Positions 42,031 through 50,963 of a stretch of DNA of 64,000 nt are shown here, piece by piece; positions within the stretch are counted from its first letter, which is position 1, and every line of letters starts with the position of its first letter. Location of the stretch: positions 6,835,501-6,899,500 of the forward strand of contig NZ_JAPEPC010000001.1 of NCBI RefSeq assembly GCF_026340465.1, in the 5' to 3' direction. Below the pieces are notes generated by a model. It had not been told where the DNA came from. It did not search any database and saw only the letters and a program-made list of their open reading frames with translations. This DNA is from Streptomyces sp. NBC_01306. GTDB taxonomy: Bacteria > Actinomycetota > Actinomycetes > Streptomycetales > Streptomycetaceae. A program made the position numbers and the translations under genes.

Positions 42031-42432
42031 GTGTCCGTACCCCTCGGCGATGACGTGGTGGCGCTGCTGCGCCGCCCCAGCACCTGCTACATCGCCACGA
42101 CGATGCCCGACGGTTCGCCCCAGCTCACCCAGACATGGGTGGACACCGACGGCGAGCACGTCCTGATCAACAGCGTCGAGTCGCATCAGAAGACCCGGAA
42201 CATCGCGCGCGACCCGCGCGTGGCCGTCGCGGTCTCCGACCCCTCGGACCCCTCCTCCTACGTCCAGATCCGTGGCCGGGTGCTGCGGGTGACCACCGAG
42301 GGGGCTGTCGACCACATCGAGGCGCTCGCGCAGAAGTATCTCGGCGGCCCCTACCCGTGGTTCGGCGGCCGGGACCAGGTCCGGGTGATCTATGTGATCC
42401 GGCCCGAACGGGTCAGCAGCCCCCGCGGCTGA
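42031..42432 (+). CDS. PPOX-class (probably F420-dependent) oxidoreductase
   Basis: A 133-residue split-barrel protein: VVALLRRPSTCYIATTMPDGSPQLTQTWVDTDGEHVLINS, then KTRNIARDPRVAVAV. This is the actinobacterial F420-binding PPOX pattern. I chose the GTG at 42031 because GGAG lies seven bases upstream and homologues begin there; a GTG at 41980 would add 17 residues. Its 3' end overlaps the convergent chelatase gene by 43 bp. Confidence 0.82.
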   Translation: MSVPLGDDVVALLRRPSTCYIATTMPDGSPQLTQTWVDTDGEHVLINSVESHQKTRNIARDPRVAVAVSDPSDPSSYVQIRGRVLRVTTEGAVDHIEALAQKYLGGPYPWFGGRDQVRVIYVIRPERVSSPRG

Positions 42433-43160
42433 CGACCGGCACCGCGGGCCTCGTCGTAGCGGCGCATGACGAGGCGGGCGAGCGCGTCGTGCGTGCCGAG
42501 CGGGGCGGAGGTGAGGCAGGCGCCGGAACGGGCGGCGCTGCGGGCGAAGAAGCCGGGGCTCAGCAGGTATTCGGCGACAGCGACGCGGGCGTGGCCCTCG
42601 GAGCGAAGTGCGGCGACGGCCTCGGCGGGGGTGGGGCCGACGGCACAGAGGTGGGCGGGGACGACTCCGTCCCCGCCCGGGAGGTGTTCGCGCAGCAGCG
42701 AGGCCATGGCCGCGGTGCCGGCGTTGGCGCCGGGATCCGTGGATCCCGCCGCCGCGAGTACGACCGGCCCGTCCCCGGCGCGCCACCCGGCGTCGGCGAG
42801 ACGGTCGGCGAGGGCCTCGGCCAGCAGCGGGTCGGGGCCGAGCACACGGGCGACCCGGACGCGCAGGTGCGGCGCGGCCGCGAGGGCGCCGGGGATGTCG
42901 GCGCGGACGTGGTATCCGGCGCCGAGCAGCAGCGGTACGAGAACCACCTCACCGTTCAGTCCGGCCAGCGCCTCCGGCAGGGAGGGGGCGACCAGGTCGA
43001 GGAAGCACCGCTCCACGCGCAGTCCGGGACGGAGCGCGCGCACCCCGGCGACGAGCGCCTCGGTCACCGCGACACCTTCGGCGTCCCGGGTGCCGTGGGC
43101 CACCGCGAGCAGGGTCGGCGGCGCCTGGCGGGCGGGATCGGGACCGGCAGGGACGGTCAT
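42390..43160 (-). CDS. Sirohydrochlorin chelatase-like (CbiX/SirB) protein
   Basis: A 256-residue protein with two CbiX-like halves: LLAVAHGTRDAEG with catalytic-type His near residue 21, VVLVPLLLGAGYHVRADIP, and later VAVAEYLLSPGFFA. Such chelatases insert Fe2+ (or Co2+) into sirohydrochlorin. Sirohaem is the cofactor of the nitrite reductase NirB encoded just upstream. The gene overlaps the NnaR-like regulator by 4 bp and is probably part of the nitrogen-regulated unit. Confidence 0.87.
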   Translation of the reverse strand: MTVPAGPDPARQAPPTLLAVAHGTRDAEGVAVTEALVAGVRALRPGLRVERCFLDLVAPSLPEALAGLNGEVVLVPLLLGAGYHVRADIPGALAAAPHLRVRVARVLGPDPLLAEALADRLADAGWRAGDGPVVLAAAGSTDPGANAGTAAMASLLREHLPGGDGVVPAHLCAVGPTPAEAVAALRSEGHARVAVAEYLLSPGFFARSAARSGACLTSAPLGTHDALARLVMRRYDEARGAGRQPRGLLTRSGRIT

Positions 43161-44296
43161 GCCGTCGCCAGCCGGTAGCCGCGCTTGGGCACGGTCCTGA
43201 CCAGGTCGCCGTGCGGGCCGAGCGAGGCGCGCAGCCGGCCGATCGCGGCCTCCACCGCGTGCTCGTCCGCATCGGAGCCGGCCCAGGCGCGGCCCAGCAG
43301 TTCGGCGCGGCTGAGCACCCGGCCAGGTCTCTCGGCCAGCGCGCGGAGCAGCGTCGCGCCCTTCGGCGAGAGCCAGTAGTTCTCCCCGTCGACCAGCAGC
43401 GCGCTGCCCTGGAGCACCAACGCACGCCCGGCGACGCGGAGTTCCTGGCGGCTGCGCCGGGGCAGCGTCTCGGTGAGCGTGCGGACCAGCGCGCCGAGGC
43501 GGCCGCGTTCGGGCCAGACCACCGGCAGCCCGGCGTCCAGCAGCGGCCGGCCGCAGACCGGGCCGACGCAGACCGGCAGTACGTCGCCGGACATCGCCTC
43601 CAGTACCAGCTCATGCAGGCCGTCGGCCGCCGCGGTCTCCAGGAAGGCGGTGATCGCGGGCGCGCTGGTGAAGGTCAGCGCGTGGACCTCGCGGCGGACG
43701 GTCTGCTCGACCAGCCGCCGGACCGGGCCCGGGTCCTCCGGCGGAGCCCAGCGGTAGACGGGGACCGGGACGACCTCGGCGCCGCGCTCGCGCAGGGCCG
43801 CGCCGAACGCGGTGAGCGGCAGGCCGTGTTCCTGCACCGCGATCCGGCGGCCTGCCAGTGGCTGGGCCAGCAGCCAGGTGAGCAGTTCGCCGGTGACCTC
43901 GCTCCCGGGGGAGTACGCCTCGTCGAGCCCGCTGGCGCGGACCGCGCCGGTCGCCTTCGGGCCACGGGACAGTACGACGGCGTTCCGGCACGCGGCGGAC
44001 AGCGCGGCGCCGCGCCCCCAGCCGTCGGCCGCGCTCATCCAGCCGCGCCAGCCGACACCGGTGGTCGCCACGACGTAGTCCAGCGGCGCGGTCAGGCACA
44101 GCTCGGTCGCCCGGCGCAGCGCGATGTCGTCCTCCAGCGGGAGGATGCGCAGCGCCGGTGCCTCGACCACGCGCGCGCCGCGCCGGGTCAGCAGCGCGAC
44201 GAGCTCGTCACGGCGGCGCGCGGCGGTCACGCCGACGGTGTACCCCGTCAGCGGGCCCGTCGGCGCGGTCGGGGTGGGGTTGCCGGAAGTGCTCAT
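43157..44296 (-). CDS. nnaR: NnaR-like regulator: uroporphyrinogen-III synthase domain fused to winged-helix DNA-binding domain
   Basis: A 379-residue protein. Residues about 18-265 form a HemD-like domain (YTVGVTAARRRDELVALLTRRGARVVEAP; LTFTSAPAITAFLETA). Residues 285-378 form an OmpR-type winged helix (YWLSPKGATLLRALAERPGRVLSRAELL; VEAAIGRLRASLGPHGDLVRTVPKRGYRL). In Streptomyces coelicolor the protein with this architecture, NnaR, activates nitrate/nitrite assimilation genes together with GlnR. The divergent nasA gene agrees with that. Whether the HemD part retains enzymatic activity is unclear. Confidence 0.85.
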   Translation of the reverse strand: MSTSGNPTPTAPTGPLTGYTVGVTAARRRDELVALLTRRGARVVEAPALRILPLEDDIALRRATELCLTAPLDYVVATTGVGWRGWMSAADGWGRGAALSAACRNAVVLSRGPKATGAVRASGLDEAYSPGSEVTGELLTWLLAQPLAGRRIAVQEHGLPLTAFGAALRERGAEVVPVPVYRWAPPEDPGPVRRLVEQTVRREVHALTFTSAPAITAFLETAAADGLHELVLEAMSGDVLPVCVGPVCGRPLLDAGLPVVWPERGRLGALVRTLTETLPRRSRQELRVAGRALVLQGSALLVDGENYWLSPKGATLLRALAERPGRVLSRAELLGRAWAGSDADEHAVEAAIGRLRASLGPHGDLVRTVPKRGYRLATA

Positions 44297-44486
44297 GGAC
44301 GCAGACTCGGGCCACCCGGTTACCGGGAGATTGCCCAGCCGTCACGCGCGCGTGAGATGACGCCGTGCGGTGTTACGGCGCATGTCCGCGACCGCACCCC
44401 GTCCCGGCTGCGGTGTGAGGGACGCGTACCGCGGGCGCAACACGGGCGACAAGGACGCGTAACGACCGGCGGCCAAGGTCGATGGC
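44297..44486. promoter_or_regulatory. Divergent nnaR/nasA control region
   Basis: 190 bp between the divergent genes. It contains GTTAC-type elements (GTTACCGGG near 44320 and GTTACGGCG near 44373) and an imperfect GTCACGCGCGCGTGAG repeat near 44341. These could be GlnR or NnaR half-sites, but none matches the full gTnAc-n6-GaAAc pattern convincingly by eye. Confidence 0.4.
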
Positions 44487-46616
44487 ATGACGACCCTCAC
44501 CGACACGCACTGCCCGTACTGCTCGCTGCAGTGCGGTATGCGCCTCGCCGCGGCCGACGGCGCCGGGACGCTGGTCGTCGAGCGGCCCGGCTTCCCCGTC
44601 AACAGGGGCGCGCTCTGCGGGAAGGGCCGGTCCGCCGCAGAGCTGCTCGGCCCGGCGAACCGGCTGAGCACGCCGCTGGTCCGTGAACGCGGCGAGTTGC
44701 GGGCGGCGAGCTGGGACGCGGCGCTGGACCGGGTCGCGCGGGGCTTCGCGGCGATCCGGGCCGAGCACGGCGCCGACGCGGTCGGAGTCTTCGGCGGCGG
44801 CGGGCTGACCAACGAGAAGGCGTACCAGCTGGGCAAGTTCGCCCGGGTCGCACTCGGCACCGCCAACATCGACTACAACGGCCGCTTCTGCATGGCGTCG
44901 GCCGCCGCCGGGAACAGGATCGCCTTCGGCCTGGACCGGGGGCTGCCCTTCCCGCTGGAGGACATCCCGCGCACCGAGTGCCTGATCCTGGTCGGCAGCA
45001 ACCCCGCGGAGACGATGCCGCCCGCGCTGCGCTACTTCCGCGAACTCCGGGAGAACGGCGGCACGTTGATCGTCGTCGACCCGCGCCGCACCAGGACCGC
45101 CGCCCTGGCCGACCTCCACCTTCAGCCGCTGCCCGGCAGCGATCTGGCACTCGCGCTCGGCCTGCTGCACCTGCTGATCGCCGACGGGACGGTCGACACC
45201 GATTTCGTCGAGGCGCGCACCACCGGATTCGGGCAGGCACGTGCCGCGGCGATGGCCCACTGGCCGGAGCGCGTCGAGCGGCTCACCGGCATAGCGGCCG
45301 AACAACTCCGGGATGCTGCCCACCGCTTCGGACGGGCCAGGACCGGCATGGTGCTGACCGCACGCGGCCCGGAACAGCAGAGCAAGGGCACCGACACCGT
45401 CGGCGCATGGATCAACCTCTGCCTTGCTTCGGGCAAGGCGGGCCGGCTGTACTCCGGTTACGGCTGTCTGACCGGCCAGGGCAACGGGCAGGGCGGGCGG
45501 GAGCACGGCCAGAAGGCCGACCAGCTCCCCGGCTACCGCTCCATCGAGGATCCGGCCGCACGTGAGCACGTCGCCCGCGTCTGGGGCGTGCACCCGGACA
45601 GCCTGCCGCGCTCGGGCCGTTCGGCCTACGAGCTGCTCGACAGCCTCGGCGCGCCGGGCGAGGACGGCGTGCACGGGCTGCTGCTGATGGGGTCCAACCC
45701 CGTCGTCTCCGCCCCGCGCGCGGCCCATGTGACGCAGCGGCTGCGCTCACTGGACCTGCTCGTGGTCAGCGACCTCGTGCTCTCCGACACGGCGCAGCTC
45801 GCCGATGTCGTCCTGCCCAGCGCCCAGTGGGCGGAGGAGACCGGCACGATGACCAATGTCGAGGGCCGGGTGATCCTCCGGCAGCGGGCGGTGGACGCGC
45901 CCGACGGCGTACGCGGAGACCTGTGGCTGATGCGCGAACTCGCCGAACGGCTGGGCGTCGACCGGGGGTTCCACGACGACCCGGAGACGGTCTTCGATGA
46001 GCTGCGCCGTGCATCGGCCGGCGGTGCGGCCGACTACGCGGGCATCAGCTACGACCGGATCCGCGCCGGGGACGGCGTCTTCTGGCCCTGCCCGGCCGGG
46101 GACCACCCCGGCACGCCGCGACTCTTCCTGGACGCCTTCGCCACGCCGGACGGCCGCGCCCGTTTCGCCCCGGTCACCCACCGCCCGGCGGCGGAGGAGC
46201 CCGACGCGGAGTACCCGCTGTACCTGACCACGGGGCGCGTGCTGTCGCAGTACCAGAGCGGGGCGCAGACCCGGCGGGTCGGCGCGCTCAACTCCGCCGC
46301 ACCCGGACCGTTCGTGGAGCTGCACCCGCTGCTCGCGCGGCGGCTGGCGGTGACGGAGGGGGAGCTGCTCGCGGTCACCTCCCGGCGGGGCCGGGCGGTC
46401 GCACCGGCCCGGATCACCGATGCGATCCGAACGGACACGGTGTTCATGCCCTTCCACTGGCCGGGTGCGGGCCGGGCCAACACACTCACCAACCCGGCAC
46501 TGGACCCGACCTCGAAGATGCCCGAGTTCAAGGTCTGCGCGGTGCGGGTGGAAGCAGCGCGGGCCGGAGCAATGCCGGCCGGAGCGGCGCGGTCCGGCGA
46601 AGGGGAACCCGTATGA
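44487..46616 (+). CDS. nasA: Assimilatory nitrate reductase, catalytic subunit
   Basis: A 709-residue molybdopterin oxidoreductase reducing nitrate to nitrite in the cytoplasm. The N-terminal [4Fe-4S] cysteines are Cys9-x2-Cys12-x3-Cys16 and Cys44 (CPYCSLQC; GALCGKG). Molybdopterin-binding segments follow (NYNGRFCMASAA-like region, LLLMGSNPVVSAP), and the C-terminal Mo-bis-MGD domain contains YLTTGRVLSQYQSGAQTR. No TAT signal is seen, consistent with assimilation. It heads an operon chained by 4-bp overlaps to the FAD oxidoreductase, nirB and nirD. Confidence 0.93.
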   Translation: MTTLTDTHCPYCSLQCGMRLAAADGAGTLVVERPGFPVNRGALCGKGRSAAELLGPANRLSTPLVRERGELRAASWDAALDRVARGFAAIRAEHGADAVGVFGGGGLTNEKAYQLGKFARVALGTANIDYNGRFCMASAAAGNRIAFGLDRGLPFPLEDIPRTECLILVGSNPAETMPPALRYFRELRENGGTLIVVDPRRTRTAALADLHLQPLPGSDLALALGLLHLLIADGTVDTDFVEARTTGFGQARAAAMAHWPERVERLTGIAAEQLRDAAHRFGRARTGMVLTARGPEQQSKGTDTVGAWINLCLASGKAGRLYSGYGCLTGQGNGQGGREHGQKADQLPGYRSIEDPAAREHVARVWGVHPDSLPRSGRSAYELLDSLGAPGEDGVHGLLLMGSNPVVSAPRAAHVTQRLRSLDLLVVSDLVLSDTAQLADVVLPSAQWAEETGTMTNVEGRVILRQRAVDAPDGVRGDLWLMRELAERLGVDRGFHDDPETVFDELRRASAGGAADYAGISYDRIRAGDGVFWPCPAGDHPGTPRLFLDAFATPDGRARFAPVTHRPAAEEPDAEYPLYLTTGRVLSQYQSGAQTRRVGALNSAAPGPFVELHPLLARRLAVTEGELLAVTSRRGRAVAPARITDAIRTDTVFMPFHWPGAGRANTLTNPALDPTSKMPEFKVCAVRVEAARAGAMPAGAARSGEGEPV

Positions 46617-47875
46617 ACGAGCGCCTGAACCATGGCCTGACGGCACGTCATATCGCGGTCGTCGGGGCCGGGATGGCCGCAGCGCGCTTCGCCGAGCGCT
46701 ACCGCGCCCTCGGCGGCACCGCCCGGATCACCCTGTACGGGGCCGAGGCCCGCGCTCCCTACAACCGGGTGCTGCTCGCCGATGTGCTGACCGGACGTTA
46801 CGACGCGGAGTCGATCGCTCTGCCGACCGGTGAGGCTCAACTGCGGCTCGGTATCGAGGCGGTGGCCGTGGACCCCGGCGCACGCACGCTGACGCTGGCC
46901 GACGGCCGCCGGGAGGCCTGGGACCAACTCGTCCTCGCGACCGGCGCCAACCCGCTGCTGCCCCCGGTCCGCGGCCTGCGCCGCCCCGACGGCGCCGGGC
47001 TGCGCGACGGCGTGCACGCCCTGCGCACCCTCGCCGACTGCGCGCGGCTGGCCGAGGATGCAGGCAGGGCGCGACGCGCGGTGGTCATCGGGGGCGGGGT
47101 GCTCGGCGTCAGCGTCGCCCGGGCGCTGGCCGCCATCGGCCTCACCGTCGAGATCGTGCACCAGGGTCCGCATCTGATCGAGCGGCAGCTCGACGCCGAA
47201 GCGGCGGCCGCGCTCCGCGCCGGGCTGCGCGGGCTGGGCGTCGAGGCCTATCCGGGCAACCGCGCCCGTGCGGTCGTGGAGGGGAGCGCCACCGACGGCG
47301 CCGCCGTCGAGCTGGCCAACGGCTACCGCCTCAGCACCGACCTGACCGTCCTCGCCTGCGGTGTCCGGCCGCGCACCGCGCTCGCCCACGCCGCCGGACT
47401 GGACGTCGGCGCCGGCGTCGTCGTCGACGACACGCTGGCCACATCCGAGCCCCACGTGTATGCCATCGGCGACTGCACCCAGCACCGCGGCACGGTGCAC
47501 GGGCTGTCCGGACCGGCCTGGGAGCAGGCCGACGTACTTGCCGCACGGCTCTCCGGCGCGGACCCCGGCGCGCTCTACCGGGGCGCGCGCCCGCTGGCCC
47601 GGCTCAGCGCCGGACCGCTGGAGTACGCGGCCTTCGGCGATGCCCACCTCGACGATGCCGATCAGGCAGCCGATCCCGGACTGGACGTGCTGCGGCTGAC
47701 GGACGCGACGCGCGGCACCTACAAGAAGCTCATGCTGCGCGACGGGCGTCTGGTGGGCGCGATCCTGCTCGGCGACCTGGCCACCGTGGGCGACCTCGCC
47801 CTTGCCTGCGAGCGCGACGACCTCCTTTCCGACCGACCCCTGCACCTGCTCACCCCTTACGGAGCCTCCCGATGA
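46613..47875 (+). CDS. FAD-dependent NAD(P)H oxidoreductase, nitrate reductase electron-transfer partner
   Basis: A 420-residue pyridine-nucleotide-disulphide-type oxidoreductase resembling the N-terminal half of NirB: IAVVGAGMAAARFAERY for FAD (about 12-28), VVIGGGVLGVSVARALAAIGLTVEIVH for NAD (about 160), and VYAIGDCTQHRGTVHG. It lacks the BFD and sirohaem domains. Lying between nasA and nirB with ATGA overlaps on both sides, it most likely supplies electrons to NasA (NasC-type role). Confidence 0.88.
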   Translation: MNERLNHGLTARHIAVVGAGMAAARFAERYRALGGTARITLYGAEARAPYNRVLLADVLTGRYDAESIALPTGEAQLRLGIEAVAVDPGARTLTLADGRREAWDQLVLATGANPLLPPVRGLRRPDGAGLRDGVHALRTLADCARLAEDAGRARRAVVIGGGVLGVSVARALAAIGLTVEIVHQGPHLIERQLDAEAAAALRAGLRGLGVEAYPGNRARAVVEGSATDGAAVELANGYRLSTDLTVLACGVRPRTALAHAAGLDVGAGVVVDDTLATSEPHVYAIGDCTQHRGTVHGLSGPAWEQADVLAARLSGADPGALYRGARPLARLSAGPLEYAAFGDAHLDDADQAADPGLDVLRLTDATRGTYKKLMLRDGRLVGAILLGDLATVGDLALACERDDLLSDRPLHLLTPYGASR

Positions 47876-50478
47876 CGCATCACCAGACATCCGGCCGGCT
47901 GCCCCGCCGGCTGAAGGATCTCGTCCTGGTCGGTCACGGCATGGTCGGCCAGCGCTTCCTGGAGGCGCTGACCGGGCAGCCCGGGGCCGCCGCCTGGCGG
48001 ATCACCGTACTCGCCGAGGAACCGCGCCCCGCCTACGACCGGGTCCATCTGACCTCGTGGTTCTCCGGCACCAGCGTCGAGGAACTGTCGCTCGCCGCGC
48101 CGGGCTTCCTGACCGAGCACGGCATCGACCTGCGCCTCGCCGACCCGGCCGCCGCGATCGACCGGGCCGCGCAGACCGTCACCACCGCATCCGGCGAGGT
48201 GCTGCACTATGACGCGCTGGTGCTGGCCACCGGCTCGTACCCGTTCGTGCCGCCGGTCCCCGGCCACGACGCGGCCGGCTGTCACGTCTACCGGACCATC
48301 GAGGACCTGGAGGCGATCCGCGCCGACGCCGGCCGGTCGGGCACCGGCGTCGTTGTCGGCGGCGGCCTGCTCGGCCTCGAAGCGGCCGGCGCCCTCAGGG
48401 CGCTCGGCCTGGAGACGCACGTCGTCGAGTTCGCGCCCCGGCTGATGGCCCTCCAGATCGACGAGGGCGGCGGGCAGCTGCTGCGCCGCAAGATCGAGGA
48501 CCTGGGAGTCCACGTCCACACCGGGGCCGGCACCCGGGCCATCGTCACCGGCGACGACGGACGGGTGTGCGGGACGGAACTCTCCGACGGCCGCGAACTC
48601 CCGGCCGGTCTGGTCGTCTTCTCGGCCGGTGTACGACCGCGCGACCAGCTGGCCCGAGAGAGCGGTCTGCCGGTCGGTGAGCGCGGCGGCATCGTCGTCG
48701 ACGAGCGCTGCCGTACCCAGGACCCGCACGTCTACGCCATCGGCGAGTGCGCGCTGGCCGCCGACGGCAAGGTCTACGGCCTGGTGGCCCCCGGCTACGC
48801 GATGGCCGGCACGGCCGCCCGCTCACTCGCCGGCGAACACCGCGACGAGTCCGCCTTCACCGGCGCGGACACCTCGACCAAGCTCAAACTGCTCGGCGTC
48901 GACGTCGCCAGCTTCGGTGACGCCCACGGCGCGACCGACGGCGCGCTCGACGTCCTCTACAGCGACAGCCGATCCGGGGTCTACAAGAAGCTGGTCATCG
49001 GCCGCGAAGGGCAACTGCTCGGCGGTGTGCTGGTCGGCGACACCGAGTCGTACGGCCTGCTGCGCCCGCTGGCGATCGGCGGCAAGCCGTTGCAGACCGC
49101 CCCCGAGCGGCTGGTACTTCCGGCCGGTGCCGGCCCGGCCGGGCCGGTCGCGCTGCCGGACGATGCCGTGGTCTGCTCCTGCCACAACGTCAGCCAGGGC
49201 GAGATCCGCGCCGCCGTCCGTGAGCAGGGCTGCACCACCGTCCCCGCGGTCAAGAAGTGCACCAGCGCGGGCACCGGGTGCGGCAGCTGCGTCAAACTGC
49301 TGGGCACCATCGTGACCGAGGAGCTGGCAGCGAGCGGCGTCAGCGTCGACACGAACCTGTGCGAGCACTTCGCGCACACCCGCGCCGAGCTCTACGAGAT
49401 CGTCCGGGCCACCGGGATCACCTCCTTCTCGGCCCTGATCGACGGACACGGCAGCGGGGAGGGCTGCGACATCTGCAAACCGGCCGTCGCCTCGATCCTG
49501 GCCGGCTCGGACAACGGCCACATCCTCGACGGCGAGCAGGCCGCGCTGCAGGACACCAACGACCACTTCCTGGCCAACCTCCAGCGCAACGGGTCCTACT
49601 CGGTGGTGCCACGGATCCCGGGCGGCGAGATCACCCCGTACGGTCTGATCACCATCGGCGAGATCGCCCGGGACTTCGGGCTCTACACGAAGATCACCGG
49701 CGGCCAGCGGATCGATCTCCTCGGCGCCGCGGTCGATCAACTGCCCGGGATCTGGAGGCGGTTGGTGGACGCGGGCTTCGAGTCCGGCCACGCGTACGGC
49801 AAGTCGCTGCGTACGGTGAAGTCCTGCGTCGGCGAGACCTGGTGCCGGTACGGAGTGCAGGACTCGGTCGGCCTCGCGATCGAGCTGGAGCTGCGCTACC
49901 GGGGCCTGCGCTCGCCGCACAAGCTCAAATCCGCGGTATCCGGCTGCGCACGCGAGTGCGCGGAGGCGCAGGGCAAGGACTTCGGCATCATCGCGACTTC
50001 CTCCGGCTGGAACCTCTACGTCGGCGGGAACGGCGGTATGACGCCACGTCACGCGGACCTGCTGGCTGCCGACCTGGACCGGGAGACGCTGATCCGGAGC
50101 ATCGACCGATTCCTGATGTTCTACATCCGCACCGCCGACCGGCTGGAGCGGACGTCCGTCTGGCTGGACCGCGTCGAGGGCGGCCTGGAGCATGTGCGGG
50201 CGGTCGTCATGGACGACTCGCTGGGCATCTGCGCCGAGCTCGATCTGCTGATGGAGCGTCATATCGGCGGCTACCGCGACGAATGGGCCGCCGTGCTGGA
50301 CGACCCCGAACGGCTGCGCCGCTTCGCATCCTTCGTCAACGCCCCCGGCACGCCCGACCCTGCCGTGGCCTTCATGCCGGAGCGCGGCCAGATCCGGCCG
50401 GCCCGCCCCGGCGAGAACGAGCAGAGCCCCGCACCGGCCCTGGTGGCCGGAGCCCGACTGGAGGTGCGTACCGCATGA
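47872..50478 (+). CDS. nirB: Assimilatory nitrite reductase [NAD(P)H], large subunit
   Basis: An 868-residue enzyme reducing nitrite to ammonium. An FAD/NAD(P)H reductase module covers about residues 15-420. A BFD-like [2Fe-2S] segment has Cys435, Cys437, Cys470 and Cys473. The sirohaem/[4Fe-4S] catalytic domain has Cys652, Cys658, Cys692 and Cys696 (CVGETWC ... CARECAEAQGKDFG). All expected cluster ligands are present and the length is typical. It overlaps its neighbours by 4 bp on each side. Its sirohaem requirement explains the adjacent chelatase gene. Confidence 0.95.
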   Translation: MTHHQTSGRLPRRLKDLVLVGHGMVGQRFLEALTGQPGAAAWRITVLAEEPRPAYDRVHLTSWFSGTSVEELSLAAPGFLTEHGIDLRLADPAAAIDRAAQTVTTASGEVLHYDALVLATGSYPFVPPVPGHDAAGCHVYRTIEDLEAIRADAGRSGTGVVVGGGLLGLEAAGALRALGLETHVVEFAPRLMALQIDEGGGQLLRRKIEDLGVHVHTGAGTRAIVTGDDGRVCGTELSDGRELPAGLVVFSAGVRPRDQLARESGLPVGERGGIVVDERCRTQDPHVYAIGECALAADGKVYGLVAPGYAMAGTAARSLAGEHRDESAFTGADTSTKLKLLGVDVASFGDAHGATDGALDVLYSDSRSGVYKKLVIGREGQLLGGVLVGDTESYGLLRPLAIGGKPLQTAPERLVLPAGAGPAGPVALPDDAVVCSCHNVSQGEIRAAVREQGCTTVPAVKKCTSAGTGCGSCVKLLGTIVTEELAASGVSVDTNLCEHFAHTRAELYEIVRATGITSFSALIDGHGSGEGCDICKPAVASILAGSDNGHILDGEQAALQDTNDHFLANLQRNGSYSVVPRIPGGEITPYGLITIGEIARDFGLYTKITGGQRIDLLGAAVDQLPGIWRRLVDAGFESGHAYGKSLRTVKSCVGETWCRYGVQDSVGLAIELELRYRGLRSPHKLKSAVSGCARECAEAQGKDFGIIATSSGWNLYVGGNGGMTPRHADLLAADLDRETLIRSIDRFLMFYIRTADRLERTSVWLDRVEGGLEHVRAVVMDDSLGICAELDLLMERHIGGYRDEWAAVLDDPERLRRFASFVNAPGTPDPAVAFMPERGQIRPARPGENEQSPAPALVAGARLEVRTA

Positions 50479-50867
50479 GCACACTGGTGGAGATCTTCGA
50501 CGGCACTCGGTGGACGCCTGTCTGTGACTACCGGGACCTGATTCCCGGGCGCGGTGTGGCCGTGCTCAGCGGACGCGGCGCGCAGGTGGCGGTCTTCCGC
50601 GACCGGGCGGGCGCGCTGTACGCGGTCGACAACCGCGACCCGTTCAGCGGCGCGTACGTCATCTCACGCGGCATCCTCGGCAGCCGGGGTACGGCCCCGA
50701 CGGTGGCCTCGCCGATGTACAAGCAGGTCTTCGACCTGCGGGACGGCCGCTGCCTGGACGAGGACACCGCCCCCGACGGCACCCCGGCAGAGCTGCGGGT
50801 CTGGCCGGTTCGGACCGGAGCGGCGGCGCCCTCACAGCTGGTCGGAGCGGCCGTGCGCGAGCCGTAG
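50475..50867 (+). CDS. nirD: Nitrite reductase [NAD(P)H], small subunit
   Basis: A 130-residue Rieske-fold protein: WTPVCDYRDLIPGRGVAVLSGRGAQVAVFRDRAGALYAVDNRDPFSGAYVISRGILGSRG, then SPMYKQVFDLRDGRCLD. Like other NirD proteins it has the Rieske fold but no Cys/His cluster ligands, and it serves as a partner of NirB. The ATG overlaps the nirB stop codon. A hairpin follows, then narK. Confidence 0.93.
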   Translation: MSTLVEIFDGTRWTPVCDYRDLIPGRGVAVLSGRGAQVAVFRDRAGALYAVDNRDPFSGAYVISRGILGSRGTAPTVASPMYKQVFDLRDGRCLDEDTAPDGTPAELRVWPVRTGAAAPSQLVGAAVREP

Positions 50868-50875
50868 CACGGCTG

Positions 50876-50917
50876 AGCGGCGGGGGGACGACCGGCGAAA
50901 CCCGCCGCTCCTAGCGT
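50876..50917 (+). promoter_or_regulatory. Hairpin and putative narK promoter between nirD and narK
   Basis: AGCGGCGGG (50876-50884) pairs with CCCGCCGCT (50901-50909), perfect 9-bp arms around a 16-nt loop, starting within ten bases of the nirD stop codon. TAGCGT at 50912-50917 is a good -10 for narK. A GAAAC element (50897-50901) in the loop could be a GlnR half-site. The hairpin may terminate or attenuate read-through from nasA-nirBD. Confidence 0.45.
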
Positions 50918-50963
50918 CGGGTCGACACGTACCCCCAACTCACGAACCAGCAGGTGACAGCTG

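Noticed and set aside
44297..44486. GlnR boxes in the nnaR-nasA gap
   Set aside because: Only partial half-sites were seen by eye, so I kept the region as one low-confidence regulatory feature and not as named sites.
48823..50484. Long minus-strand open frame of about 550 codons opposite nirB
   Set aside because: It is a GC-bias shadow of a strongly supported gene, with no recognisable domain.
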